From: Streptomyces galbus
Lineage (GTDB): Bacteria > Actinomycetota > Actinomycetes > Streptomycetales > Streptomycetaceae
Reading direction: 5' to 3'
DNA: 64,000 nt
Assembly (NCBI RefSeq): GCF_005280195.1
Contig: NZ_SZPR01000015.1
Span: 1-64,000, forward strand
The notes under the pieces were generated by a model. That model ran no database searches. It was not told the DNA's origin and worked only from the letters and a program-made list of their open reading frames with translations. The position numbers and the translations under genes were made by a program. Below, in pieces: positions 54,398 through 62,913 of the stretch; position 1 is the stretch's first letter; the number at the start of each line of letters is the position of its first letter.

Positions 54398-55240
54398 ATG
54401 AGTAACTACCTATTTGACAGCGTCGAGACGCACTACACCGACACTCCGCACGGCAAGCTCGCCTACCGTGACTTCGGCTCTCGCACCGGTAAGCCCATCG
54501 TTCTCCTACACCGCTTCCGCGGCACCCTGGATCACTGGGATCCTGCCTTCCTTGAGGTCCTCGCGGCCGAGCGCCGCGTCATTGCTTTCGACAGCGCGGG
54601 CGTGGGGTACTCCGAGGGAAGGACCGCCGACACCATTCGCGGCATGGCCGAGATCGTGGTCTCCTTCCTCGACGCGCTAGAACTGGGCCAGGTCGACGTG
54701 CTGGGCTGGTCGATGGGCGGTTTCATCGGCCTCGATCTTGCACTTGAGCACGCCGACCGTGTGAGCGCGCTCGTCGTGGCCGGCAGCGGCCCCGGCGGAG
54801 TTCCCGACAACCCGGGCCCTGACCCGCGCGTGCCCGAGCACGCCCTTCGCGAGACCAACGTTGACGAAGATTTCCTCTTCCTCTTCCACCCGGAGACCGA
54901 GGAGGCTCGCGCTGCCGGACTCGCCTCCCTGCGCCGCATCGACCGGCGGCTGGCAGCATCGGGACAGGATGCTTCGCCCGAGGCCCGGGCGGCACAGATG
55001 AGCGCGATCCTCCAGTGGAACAACGGCACGAACTCCGCCTGGGGCCGACTGAGTGAATTGTCCGTCCCCGCCCTGTTCGCCAACGGCGCCCACGACGTCA
55101 TGGAACACGCCTATCAGACATACGCCATGGCCCGGGCGGTGCCCAACTCGAAGACGATCCTCTACGGCGACGCCGGCCACGGCTTCCTCTTCCAGCACCC
55201 GGAGGACTTCGGCGCCCAGGTGCTGCACTTCTTCGCCTGA
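54398..55240 (+). CDS. Alpha/beta-hydrolase
   Basis: A 280-residue hydrolase. Nucleophile Ser105 in LGWSMGGFIGL; acid Asp in FANGAHDVM; His in GDAGHGFLFQ. The oxyanion region is LLHRFRGTLDHWD, with Arg where the usual HG glycine stands. It could cleave an ester, lactone or C-C bond of a small carbonyl compound. ATG 54398 follows GAGAGGAAG. It lies between the MDR reductase and the cupin gene in the run of genes before larA; substrate unknown. Confidence 0.92.
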   Translation: MSNYLFDSVETHYTDTPHGKLAYRDFGSRTGKPIVLLHRFRGTLDHWDPAFLEVLAAERRVIAFDSAGVGYSEGRTADTIRGMAEIVVSFLDALELGQVDVLGWSMGGFIGLDLALEHADRVSALVVAGSGPGGVPDNPGPDPRVPEHALRETNVDEDFLFLFHPETEEARAAGLASLRRIDRRLAASGQDASPEARAAQMSAILQWNNGTNSAWGRLSELSVPALFANGAHDVMEHAYQTYAMARAVPNSKTILYGDAGHGFLFQHPEDFGAQVLHFFA

Positions 55241-55311
55241 TATCGGAACAGAACGACGCGCGGCGGCGAACGCCACCAGCCCCCGCAGGGCCCAAGGAGA
55301 TGCAAACAATC

Positions 55312-55800
55312 ATGAGCGACACTTCGTCCGCCATCACCTCACCCGTCCTCACCGACTCTGACACTCAGGCGGCCGTGAACTTCCTGGGGGCTGTGGTGCG
55401 CACGCGGGCAGGCTTCGCGGACACGACCGGGCAGTTTGCGCTGCTGGAGCACCATGGCGAGCGCGGGTACATGTCCCCACTGCACCGGCACGAAGCGGAC
55501 GAGGAGACTTTCCTGATCCTCGACGGCGAACTGCGCGTCGAGGTGGGGGATGAAAAGTTGCAGGTCGGGCCGGGTGGACTGGCACTACTCCCGCGCGGTC
55601 TGGCTCATGGATTCGTCGTCACGTCACCCACCGCCCGCTTCCTCACACTCCACACCCCGGCCGGATTCGACCGGTTCGTGGCCGAAGTCGGAGTGCCGCT
55701 GGACGTACCGGCGCCGTTCGAGACGCCTGATCCGGCGGAACTGACGCGGGTCGCAGCCAAGCACGGCATCCAGATCGTAGGCCCGCCGCTCATGCCCTGA
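55312..55800 (+). CDS. Cupin-domain protein
   Basis: A 162-residue single-domain cupin. Motif 1 is SPLHRHEADEETFLILDGELRV (core HRHEADEETF, metal ligands His, His, Glu) and motif 2 GGLALLPRGLAHGFVV (His). It should bind a divalent metal and act as an isomerase, dioxygenase or ligand-binding protein, often in sugar or quercetin-like metabolism. ATG 55312 is chosen; an in-frame ATG at 55300 directly abuts AAGGAG. It lies 71 bp after the hydrolase gene and 172 bp before larA. Confidence 0.9.
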   Translation: MSDTSSAITSPVLTDSDTQAAVNFLGAVVRTRAGFADTTGQFALLEHHGERGYMSPLHRHEADEETFLILDGELRVEVGDEKLQVGPGGLALLPRGLAHGFVVTSPTARFLTLHTPAGFDRFVAEVGVPLDVPAPFETPDPAELTRVAAKHGIQIVGPPLMP

Positions 55801-55895
55801 GCCACCGGCGGGGCCGTTCCCGGAGCCCTATCCCGTCAGTTGTCTCGGCTGGCCGCGCCACAGTGGAGTGCGGTGAGATTACACCGAGCAGGCGA

Positions 55896-55928
55896 CATAG
55901 ATAATCAACGTTTGTTTATGTTGCTATG
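55896..55928 (+). promoter_or_regulatory. Candidate operator upstream of larA
   Basis: An AT-rich patch with catag (55896-55900) and ctatg (55924-55928) inverted around a central aacgtt (55906-55911) with near-symmetric flanks. The central CG within a symmetric A/T-rich site recalls LacI-type operators. It lies 45 bp before the larA start, so the lar genes probably have their own promoter. Confidence 0.5.
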
Positions 55929-55972
55929 GCGACCTGGTGGTCAGGTGTCAGTACTCTAAGGAGGCGTAAGCC

Positions 55973-57265
55973 TTGAGCAGCAACGGGACGGTCGAGCTCG
56001 CATACGGCGAGGTTGGCCTTGACATCACCTACGACCCCGATGTGACAACGGTTGTGCAGCCCGTCCATCATCCGGCTGCTGCCGATCAACGCGCCGCGAT
56101 AGTCGAAGCCTTGCGTTCACCCGTTGCCGGTTTGCCTCTGCGCAAGTCGGTGCACCCAGGTCAGACAGTCGCCATCTCGGCTTGTGACGGAACGCGCCCG
56201 CAGCCCCGGCACTTGATGATCCCTGCGATCCTCGACGAGCTCAGCGGCATTGTCCGGCTCGAAGACATCACCGTGATCGTTGCCACGGGCACCCACCGTG
56301 GCAACAGCGAGGAAGAACTTCGGCGGATGTTCGGCGACGACGTCGTGAACTCGGTGCGCATCATCAACCATGACGCCCGGGACAGCTCCGCATTGCAATG
56401 GATGGGTACCTTCGGTGACGGTGTGCCCGTCTGGCTCAACAGAACATGGGTCGACGCGGACATTCGGATCACCACCGGATTCGTCGAGCCGCACTTCTTC
56501 GCCGGCTTCTCCGGCGGACCCAAGCTGGTCGCTCCTGGCCTTGCGGCGCTGGAGACCGTGCTCGTCCTCCATGACGCTCGTCGCATCGGTGACCCTCACG
56601 CAACCTGGGGAGTCACCCACGGAAACCCTGTTCACGACGACATCCGGGTCATCGCCGAAGCAACCGGAGTGACATTTTCCCTCGACGTAGTGCTCAACCG
56701 CGATCAGCAGGTCGTCGCCGCCTTCGGGGGACAACTGGGAAGCATGCACCGTGCCGCCACAGCCGCGGCCCGTCAACTGGCGATGCGTGCCGTCGACGCA
56801 CCCTTCGACGTCGTGGTGACGACCAACTCCGGTTACCCCCTCGACCAGAACCTGTATCAGGCAGTGAAGGGTATGTCGGCTGCCCACCAGGTCACCCGGC
56901 CCGGCGGCACCATCATCTGTGCAGCAGAGTGCCGCGATGGATTTCCCGATCACGGCTCCTACCGCGAAGTCCTCGCCTCGGCCGTCTCCCCGCAGGCGCT
57001 GCTGCAAGAGATCCAGAGTCGCACCACCACGGTGCCCGACCAGTGGCAGGTGCAGATTCAAGCCCGCGTCCAGGCAAGCAGCCGCGTCATCATGCACACC
57101 TCTTACCTCAGTCGCGACGATCTCGCCACGGCCCACCTCGAGGCGACCGAAGACGTCACGGAGACACTTGCTCGCGCTCTCGCCGAGGCCGGCACCGGCG
57201 CACGGGCCTGCATCCTCCCTGAAGGCCCTCAGACCATCCCCTACCTCGCTGGCGGCACACGATGA
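55973..57265 (+). CDS. larA: Nickel-pincer-dependent racemase/epimerase LarA
   Basis: A 430-residue enzyme of the LarA family. DGTRP (72-76), ATGTHRG (104-110), His174 in EPHFFAGFSGGPK and Lys184, which matches in number the Lys that covalently holds the nickel-pincer nucleotide in Lactiplantibacillus LarA. The family racemises or epimerises alpha-hydroxy acids by hydride transfer; lactate racemase is only one subtype, and homologues act on malate, gluconate-like and other acids, so the substrate here is open. TTG 55973 follows AAGGAGG. Its stop overlaps larB (ATGA). Confidence 0.95.
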   Translation: MSSNGTVELAYGEVGLDITYDPDVTTVVQPVHHPAAADQRAAIVEALRSPVAGLPLRKSVHPGQTVAISACDGTRPQPRHLMIPAILDELSGIVRLEDITVIVATGTHRGNSEEELRRMFGDDVVNSVRIINHDARDSSALQWMGTFGDGVPVWLNRTWVDADIRITTGFVEPHFFAGFSGGPKLVAPGLAALETVLVLHDARRIGDPHATWGVTHGNPVHDDIRVIAEATGVTFSLDVVLNRDQQVVAAFGGQLGSMHRAATAAARQLAMRAVDAPFDVVVTTNSGYPLDQNLYQAVKGMSAAHQVTRPGGTIICAAECRDGFPDHGSYREVLASAVSPQALLQEIQSRTTTVPDQWQVQIQARVQASSRVIMHTSYLSRDDLATAHLEATEDVTETLARALAEAGTGARACILPEGPQTIPYLAGGTR

Positions 57266-57975
57266 CCAACATTGTGAACCTGGGCTTCGCTCAGCTCGAC
57301 ATCGGCCGGGAGCACCGGCAAGGCGTCCCGGAAGTCGTCTACGGGCCAGGAAAGGACATCTCCCACCTCAGGGAGATTGTCAGCCGTCTGCTGGCCTGCA
57401 ACTCCGGGGTGGTCATGGTGACGCGCCTCGATCCCGACTCGGCAGCCGAAGTCCTCCACTCCGTTCCAGGCGGCACTTACCACCGTGACGGCCGACTCCT
57501 TGTCTACCGGCCGGCTCCTCCTGGAGCCTTCCACGTCGCCGTGGTGTCCGCAGGCACCTCGGACTACGCAGTGGCCAGCGAGGCCGAAGCGGTGTGTACC
57601 GCGATGGGGATGAACACCACAGCAATCCATGACGCCGGAGTGGCCGGCTTGGACCGGATCCTCGCCGCCACAGACCAACTGCGGGAAGCCGACACCGTCA
57701 TCGTCATCGCCGGCATGGAGGGGGCGCTCGCCAGCGTGGTCGGCGGATTGGTCGCTCGCCCGGTCATCGCTGTTCCCACGTCGACCGGCTATGGAGCGTC
57801 CCTTGACGGGGTCACCGCACTGCTGGCGATGCACGCTTCCTGCGCGGCAGGGGTAACTGTGGTGAACATCGACTCCGGCTTCGGAGCGGCCATGGCCGCC
57901 CACCGACTCAACCAGGCTTTCACGCACCATCAGCGCGCCGGTGCCGCGCTCCACCGGAACGGACCAGCACGGTGA
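57262..57975 (+). CDS. larB: Nickel-pincer cofactor biosynthesis protein LarB
   Basis: A 237-residue LarB, which carboxylates and hydrolyses nicotinic acid adenine dinucleotide, the first step in making the nickel-pincer cofactor. Family sequence: VPEVVYGPGKD, VVSAGTSDYAVASEAEAVCT, AIHDAGVAGLDRIL, VIVIAGMEGALASVVGGLV, VPTSTGYGASLDGVTALL. The fold is AIR-carboxylase-like (PurE). Its ATG overlaps the larA stop and its stop overlaps larC, so the three are translationally coupled. Confidence 0.96.
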   Translation: MTNIVNLGFAQLDIGREHRQGVPEVVYGPGKDISHLREIVSRLLACNSGVVMVTRLDPDSAAEVLHSVPGGTYHRDGRLLVYRPAPPGAFHVAVVSAGTSDYAVASEAEAVCTAMGMNTTAIHDAGVAGLDRILAATDQLREADTVIVIAGMEGALASVVGGLVARPVIAVPTSTGYGASLDGVTALLAMHASCAAGVTVVNIDSGFGAAMAAHRLNQAFTHHQRAGAALHRNGPAR

Positions 57976-59180
57976 TCTGCTGGGTGAATCCCTTCACAGG
58001 GCTGGCCGGAGACATGTTCCTCGCGGCCCTGATCGACGCGGGAGCGTCCATCGAAGCAGTACGGGCCGCCATCTCGTCCACCGGGCTGACAGGTTGGCAC
58101 CTGGAAGCTCACACTGTCGTCGACCACGGCTTGAAAGGCACTCGCCTGCAGATACAGGTCACTGACTCCGTCGCCTCCCGCCGGGCCGGCGAGCTGATCA
58201 CTATGGCTCGACGCGCCCGCACACCAGTGGCAGACATCGCCGTCGCCGCCCTGGCCGCCGTGGCTCGCGTGGAGGCGCACCTGCACAACACCGAACCCGA
58301 CCAAGTACACCTCCACGAACTCGGAGGACACGACACCCTCGTGGACGTGGTCGGCTGCGCAGCCGCGCTGCACGATCTCGGGGTCACCCGGACCGTGTGC
58401 GCGCCTCTTCCCCTTGGTCGGGGAACCGTGCACTGCGCGCACGGCACCTTCCCCTCACCCGCGCCCGCAACCTTGGCACTTCTGCAGAACGCCGAGGTCA
58501 TCGGGAGCGACCTTGACGTGGAAACAGTCACTCCGACCGGCGCGGCGTTGCTGGTAGGTGCCCGCAGTACATTCGGTCGTATGCCTGCCATGCGCGTGAC
58601 CAGCACGGGGTATGGCATGGGCACTCGATCTTTCCCCGATCGCCCCAACACCACTGTGGCGACGATCGGCCGGGAAACCCGAACCGCAGATCTGACGACC
58701 GAACTCACGGCAGATCACCGTGAGACCGTAGCCACGCTGTCCACCAACCTGGACGACGTCACGGCAGAAACACTGGCCTACACGCTCGAGCGTGCCCTCG
58801 AAGGCGGAGCGCTGGATGCCTGGTGCACACCGGTGACGATGAAAAAGGGGCGACCCGCGCACGTGCTGCACGTACTGGCCCGACCGGAGGACGCCGCAGC
58901 ACTCATCGACCTGGTGGCCGCCGAGACCGGCACATTGGGGGTCCGTATCGCGGTCGGACAGAGGGCCGTGCTTGCCCGCTCCACCCAAACAGTGCAGGTC
59001 CGCGGCCACACCATTCGGATCAAGCACGGCCCACACGGCAGCAAACCCGAACACGAGGACCTTGCTCGGGCCGCCCGCGACCTTTCCCTTCCCCTACGCG
59101 ACGTCGCCTCTCGCGCGAGGGCCCTGGTCCGCCAGCCAGCTCAGAGCAAGGAAGCCTCCGCCGATGAACACGATCGATGA
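57972..59180 (+). CDS. larC: Nickel insertase LarC (single reading frame)
   Basis: A 402-residue LarC, which inserts nickel into the sulfur-loaded pincer cofactor in a CTP-dependent step. Marks: NPFTGLAGDMFLAALIDAG, HLHELGGHDTLVDVVGCAAA, PLPLGRGTVHCAHG, NLDDVTAETLAYTLERAL, VTMKKGRPAHVLHVLA. In Lactiplantibacillus LarC is produced by a programmed frameshift between larC1 and larC2; here it is one continuous frame. GTG 57972 overlaps the larB stop. The last 17 bases overlap larE. Confidence 0.95.
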   Translation: MICWVNPFTGLAGDMFLAALIDAGASIEAVRAAISSTGLTGWHLEAHTVVDHGLKGTRLQIQVTDSVASRRAGELITMARRARTPVADIAVAALAAVARVEAHLHNTEPDQVHLHELGGHDTLVDVVGCAAALHDLGVTRTVCAPLPLGRGTVHCAHGTFPSPAPATLALLQNAEVIGSDLDVETVTPTGAALLVGARSTFGRMPAMRVTSTGYGMGTRSFPDRPNTTVATIGRETRTADLTTELTADHRETVATLSTNLDDVTAETLAYTLERALEGGALDAWCTPVTMKKGRPAHVLHVLARPEDAAALIDLVAAETGTLGVRIAVGQRAVLARSTQTVQVRGHTIRIKHGPHGSKPEHEDLARAARDLSLPLRDVASRARALVRQPAQSKEASADEHDR

Positions 59181-60126
59181 CTACGACACGCAACCGCCGA
59201 GGGACTTCGGAAGGCGGAAGAGCACGCCGGCAGACGTACGTCTTGGCGAGACCATCACGGCGATCGGCCCGCTCGCTGTGGCCTTTTCCGGCGGCGTCGA
59301 CTCAGCACTGGTGCTCGCGGCCGCAGTCCGGTCACTGGGACCCTCACGTGTGCTGGCGGTGACCGCCGTGTCAGAAAGCCTGGCCGCCAACGAACTGGCC
59401 CCCGCTCGCGCATTCGCTCATGGCCTGGGTGTCGTTCATCTCACTCCCCGTACCAACGAGCTCGCCAGTCCCGGATACCGAGCCAACGGCCGGGACCGTT
59501 GCTACTTCTGCAAGGCTCACTCTCTTGAAGCCATCGCCGAACTGGCCGCCGCACATGGGTACACCCAGGTCGCCACAGGCACCAACGCCGACGACGCGGT
59601 GGACCCGTTCCGTCCTGGCATCCGCGCAGCGGAGGAACTGGGCATCCGCGCTCCACTACGGGACAGCGGCCTGACCAAGGCCGACGTGCGACTGCTCAGC
59701 CGACAGTGGGGCCTACCCACTTGGGACAAGCCTGCCCAACCATGTCTGGCCAGCAGGATTCAGTACGGCCTGGAGGTGACTGGATTCAGACTTAGCCGGA
59801 TCGACCGTGCCGAATCCGCGATCCGTGCCCTCCTCGACGAGGACGGTGCTGAGGTACGCGACCTGCGGGTCCGGGACCTGGGACGTACGGTGCGCGTCGA
59901 GGCCGACGAATCCGCAGCCAACCGACTGGCTACGCTGGGCGGAGTGCACGACGCTCTTGTCGGCGCAGGATTTGATCAGCATGACGTTGTGCTCGATGTC
60001 TTCCGCTCGGGCCGACTCAATTCGGAATCACCGGTGGGGAGAGGCCCCGCTCGTGATGTCCGGAGCGCGGCCGGCCGAAGGGCCGACGACGTGGACCACC
60101 GAGGACCTCGTCGGAGTAGTCGATGA
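59164..60126 (+). CDS. larE: ATP-dependent sulfur-transfer enzyme LarE
   Basis: A 320-residue LarE, which adds the two sulfur atoms to the cofactor precursor. PP-loop SGGVDSALV (42-50), CxxC at Cys113 and Cys116 (RCYFCKAH) and Cys194 in QPCLASRIQYG. One-Cys LarE enzymes sacrifice a cysteine; forms with three conserved cysteines hold a [4Fe-4S] cluster and can be catalytic. This protein matches the three-Cys type. ATG 59164 lies inside larC. Homologues end near LDVFRSGRLNS (residue 287); the extra 33 Arg-rich residues come from read-through into a ligase-domain remnant, so the natural stop may have been lost. Confidence 0.92.
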   Translation: MNTIDDYDTQPPRDFGRRKSTPADVRLGETITAIGPLAVAFSGGVDSALVLAAAVRSLGPSRVLAVTAVSESLAANELAPARAFAHGLGVVHLTPRTNELASPGYRANGRDRCYFCKAHSLEAIAELAAAHGYTQVATGTNADDAVDPFRPGIRAAEELGIRAPLRDSGLTKADVRLLSRQWGLPTWDKPAQPCLASRIQYGLEVTGFRLSRIDRAESAIRALLDEDGAEVRDLRVRDLGRTVRVEADESAANRLATLGGVHDALVGAGFDQHDVVLDVFRSGRLNSESPVGRGPARDVRSAAGRRADDVDHRGPRRSSR

Positions 60127-60310
60127 ACGGCATGTCCGATTCCGCGGCAGGCGAACCCTGCTGCGCAAGATCAACGACGTGCGGGTCGACCTGGACGACG
60201 TCGAGCGCCAGATGCGTGCTGCTGTGCCATGCGCGGACCTCGCCTGCGTCGCGAGGGACGGCCCCGGTGCGCGGTGAGAGCTTCACCGTCTTGATCGTCC
60301 CGGTCACTGA
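60030..60310 (+). pseudogene. Remnant of an adenylate-forming (AMP-binding) enzyme
   Basis: In a frame different from larE the sequence reads WTTEDLVGVVDERHVRFRG, RRTLLRKINDVRVDLDDVE and RQMRAAVPCADLACVARDG, matching the hinge and C-terminal subdomain of acyl-CoA synthetases/NRPS adenylation domains (usual pattern TGD then GRxDxxxKxxGxRVxxxEVE). After a frameshift ESFTVLIVPVTD continues it. The N-terminal 400 residues are absent. It is a decayed gene end joined to larE, not a working enzyme. Confidence 0.65.
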
Positions 60311-60480
60311 CAGACGCCGACCCTCTTCGACTCGTCAACCCGGTCACGGCGCCCAACAGACAGCGCGGACGAGCCCGCGGGTGGTGGTCGCGCCCGTGTG
60401 CTGGTGAAGCTGCCGCGCCCGCCCTGACGCCCCCCCGGCGGGCTCACAGATGCAGCAGCGATCATCAAGGCTGGAGTGAC

Positions 60481-61473
60481 ATGTTCAAAGGTCGCGCGTG
60501 GCGCGTGGTGAGATTCGGTGAGCCGAAGGATGCGGCCGAACTGCAGGAGGTGACGTGGGCGGAGCCGTCGCCCGGGCAGGCCCTCGTCCGGGTGCGGACT
60601 GCGGGGGCCGGGTTGCCGGACCTCATGATGACGGGCGGCCACTTTCCCCTGCTGGGTGCTCCTCCCTTCGGACTCGGGGAAGAGGCCGCCGGGGAGGTCG
60701 TCGCTGTGGCGCCGGGTTCGCGGTTCTCGGTCGGTGACCAGGTCACGGGTGTTACGGCGTTCCTGGATGGATGGGGTGGGTATGCGGAGTACGCCTATGT
60801 CCGGGAGATTTCCGCGATTCGAATTCCCGATGGCCTGACGGATGAACAGGCCGGCGGGTTCCCCGTCGGCTTCCGTACTGCTTACGCGGGGCTGGTCGAG
60901 CGCGCCCCGGTGCATCCCGGGCAGAGCCTACTCATTCTGGGTGCCGCCGGCAGCAGCGGCGCAACTGCTCTGCAACTCGGTAAGGCTCTTGGCGCGACGG
61001 TGATCGCCGTCGTGGGCAGTCGGGAGAAGGCCGACTTCTGCACAAGGCTCGGTGCGGACCATGTGGTGAACCACCGGACGGACGATGTGACTGCCCGGGT
61101 CGCCGGGATCACGGGCGGGCGCGGCGTCGACGTGATCTACGATCCAGTAGGCGGTGAAACAGCGGCTACAGCCGTCAAGAGCCTGGCACGCAATGGGCGT
61201 ATCGCCATGATCGGCCTTGCGAGTGGAAGTCCTGTCGCGCTCGATCCGATGGACATGCTGCTGCGGAACTACTCGGCGGTTGGCGTGCTGGCAATTCCGG
61301 ATGACGACCCTGAGGCGGAGGCCGCAGTATGGAGCCGTCTGGCCGACCTGGCGAAGAAGGGTGCAATCACCACACCGGTGGGCCGGGTGTACGGCTTTGA
61401 CGAGGTGCCTCGGATGATCACGGAACAGGCCGCTCCCGGAGCGGGGAAGTCTGTGGTTCGGGTGGTGGGCTAA
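60481..61473 (+). CDS. NADPH:quinone oxidoreductase-like MDR enzyme
   Basis: A 330-residue zinc-free MDR enzyme. N-terminal KGRAWRVVRFGEPKDAAEL, RVRTAGAGLPDLMMTGG, PFGLGEEAAGEVVAVAPGS; nucleotide-binding LLILGAAGSSGATALQLGKA; GGRGVDVIYDPVGGETA. Typical NADPH-dependent quinone or enone reductase. ATG 60481 follows CTGGAG. A strong terminator lies 25 bp after its stop. It may belong to the same regulon as the lar cluster or simply be a neighbour. Confidence 0.92.
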   Translation: MFKGRAWRVVRFGEPKDAAELQEVTWAEPSPGQALVRVRTAGAGLPDLMMTGGHFPLLGAPPFGLGEEAAGEVVAVAPGSRFSVGDQVTGVTAFLDGWGGYAEYAYVREISAIRIPDGLTDEQAGGFPVGFRTAYAGLVERAPVHPGQSLLILGAAGSSGATALQLGKALGATVIAVVGSREKADFCTRLGADHVVNHRTDDVTARVAGITGGRGVDVIYDPVGGETAATAVKSLARNGRIAMIGLASGSPVALDPMDMLLRNYSAVGVLAIPDDDPEAEAAVWSRLADLAKKGAITTPVGRVYGFDEVPRMITEQAAPGAGKSVVRVVG

Positions 61474-61498
61474 ATCCGAATCCAAGGCAAGGACGGAT

Positions 61499-61523
61499 AG
61501 GGCAGCCCTTGCGGGGCTGCCCT
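61499..61523. terminator. Perfect 10-bp terminator after the MDR gene
   Basis: agggcagccc (61499-61508) and gggctgccct (61514-61523) with a ttgcg loop, 26 bp after the stop. It closes the plus-strand cluster that began at 50.8 kb. Confidence 0.88.
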
Positions 61524-62196
61524 GACACCGTCGGTGGCGGCCGGCTCGGATGGAGGGTCCTGAAGCCGGTGGCTCGTCACGCAGCAGCTTGCTCGGACCG
61601 CAGCAGTGCGAGGTCTGCTCGTGAGCGGTGTCGATGGTGCGTCGGCGGATGACGCGTCGGGTCACCCGCCGCGACACAAGTCGGCGGTAACCAGCGCGGT
61701 CGCTTCCTCCACGTGCGACTGGTGCCGGCAGCCGGACGGCGCCCCGTCACGGGGTGCTCGGTCTGACCTCCGGGATCCTCCGACATCCGTCGTCAACAAG
61801 CTGTCACCCATCCTGACCTCCTTGCCCCGCGCTCCCAAGCTCGAGCGCATCACGCTTGCGTCGCCCGAATCCGCCAGCCGATCGCCCGCGAGAACGCGGC
61901 CGACGCGATCCATGAGGCGCTGCTGGTCATCGACCGTGGGCCGGGCAGCCTGCGCGAACCCCAGGGGCTGATCGAGGAGGAGACGGCCCAGGTGCTCACG
62001 CGCTGTCAGCACTGTGCGCCCCGCCCGCTGCTACTTTCGGCACGTACGGCAAACCCAAGCGGCGTGAGCCGCGCAGCGCGGACGTCGTAAGGGGCCGAAT
62101 GTGCCCTGCGTCGGAGACAGGGCGGTGCCGCGATGCAGCCATCCACGCGGGCCGTGGCGCAGTGACGCCGTGCCCCGCGTTTCTGGGCACTGCGCC
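61524..62196. other. Gap with short coding remnant
   Basis: No complete gene. Near 61862-62020 one plus-strand frame reads PIARENAADAIHEALLVIDR then GPGSLREPQGLIEEETAQVL, which looks like genuine protein sequence without a start or a known family. The rest shows no ribosome site or family motif on either strand. Confidence 0.4.
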
Positions 62197-62913
62197 TCAT
62201 GGCTTGATGCGGCCCGGCCGCACGCGCGGCGGCCACTGCCCGGCGGCGAATATCCCCAGCGCGTGCGCGCGCGAGACCAGCGCAGGTCGGTTCGGGGTGT
62301 CGAACTTGCGCAGCATCTGACCGATGCGATATTCGATGCCCTGGCGGCTCAGATATAGGCGAGAGGCCAACTGCAGCGTCGATTCGCCGTAAGCCACGCC
62401 CTCCAGCACCCGGGCGTCGAGAGCGCTGAGGAGGGGCGCGCCCCCGTCCGTCAAGGCGGTGTCCTGCCCGGCGGCACGGGCCGGGCCGCACAGCAAGACG
62501 ACGACGCTGTGGACTTCACCGGACACATCAGTTGCGGCAACGCAGGTGATGTGCGCACGGAAGAAGCCGCCATCATTGGCTTTGCCCGTGACCTCTTCGG
62601 TGAATCGAGACGTACGGCCCGAGGAGAGGGAACTCAAGCGTTCTTTGATCCGATCCAGCTCGGCTGACTGCAGAAGGCTGAGGAGACTGCGTCCGTATAT
62701 GTCCTTCACGGCTAGGCCGAATGGTCGGGAAAAGCCCGGTTCAGCGGCGGTGACAATCAGATCATTGGAGTGAGCACGCACCGTACAGATGGCCAGCGAA
62801 GCCGGAAGGCAGGAGGCATTACGGGGCGGGGGTTCACGACCGGCAGTGGAGGCAGGGTGTGGGATGGGGTGGTCCTTGCGGGGCGAAGCGTGGGGGGACT
62901 TGGTGGTCGCCAC
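62197..62913 (-). CDS. PAS-LuxR transcriptional regulator
   Basis: A 238-residue regulator. A PAS fold about residues 35-140 (AICTVRAHSNDLIVTAAEPG; FGLAVKDIYGRSLLSLLQSA; GFFRAHITCVAATDVSG) is followed by a LuxR-type HTH (LSALDARVLEGVAYGESTLQ; LASRLYLSRQGIEYRIGQML). The layout matches the small PAS-LuxR regulators of Streptomyces such as PimM, which activate secondary-metabolite genes. The N-terminal 35 residues are Pro/His-rich. GTG 62913 follows AAAGGA. It faces away from the lar cluster; its target genes are probably on the right, beyond the gap, or in the cluster. Confidence 0.9.
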   Translation of the reverse strand: MATTKSPHASPRKDHPIPHPASTAGREPPPRNASCLPASLAICTVRAHSNDLIVTAAEPGFSRPFGLAVKDIYGRSLLSLLQSAELDRIKERLSSLSSGRTSRFTEEVTGKANDGGFFRAHITCVAATDVSGEVHSVVVLLCGPARAAGQDTALTDGGAPLLSALDARVLEGVAYGESTLQLASRLYLSRQGIEYRIGQMLRKFDTPNRPALVSRAHALGIFAAGQWPPRVRPGRIKP

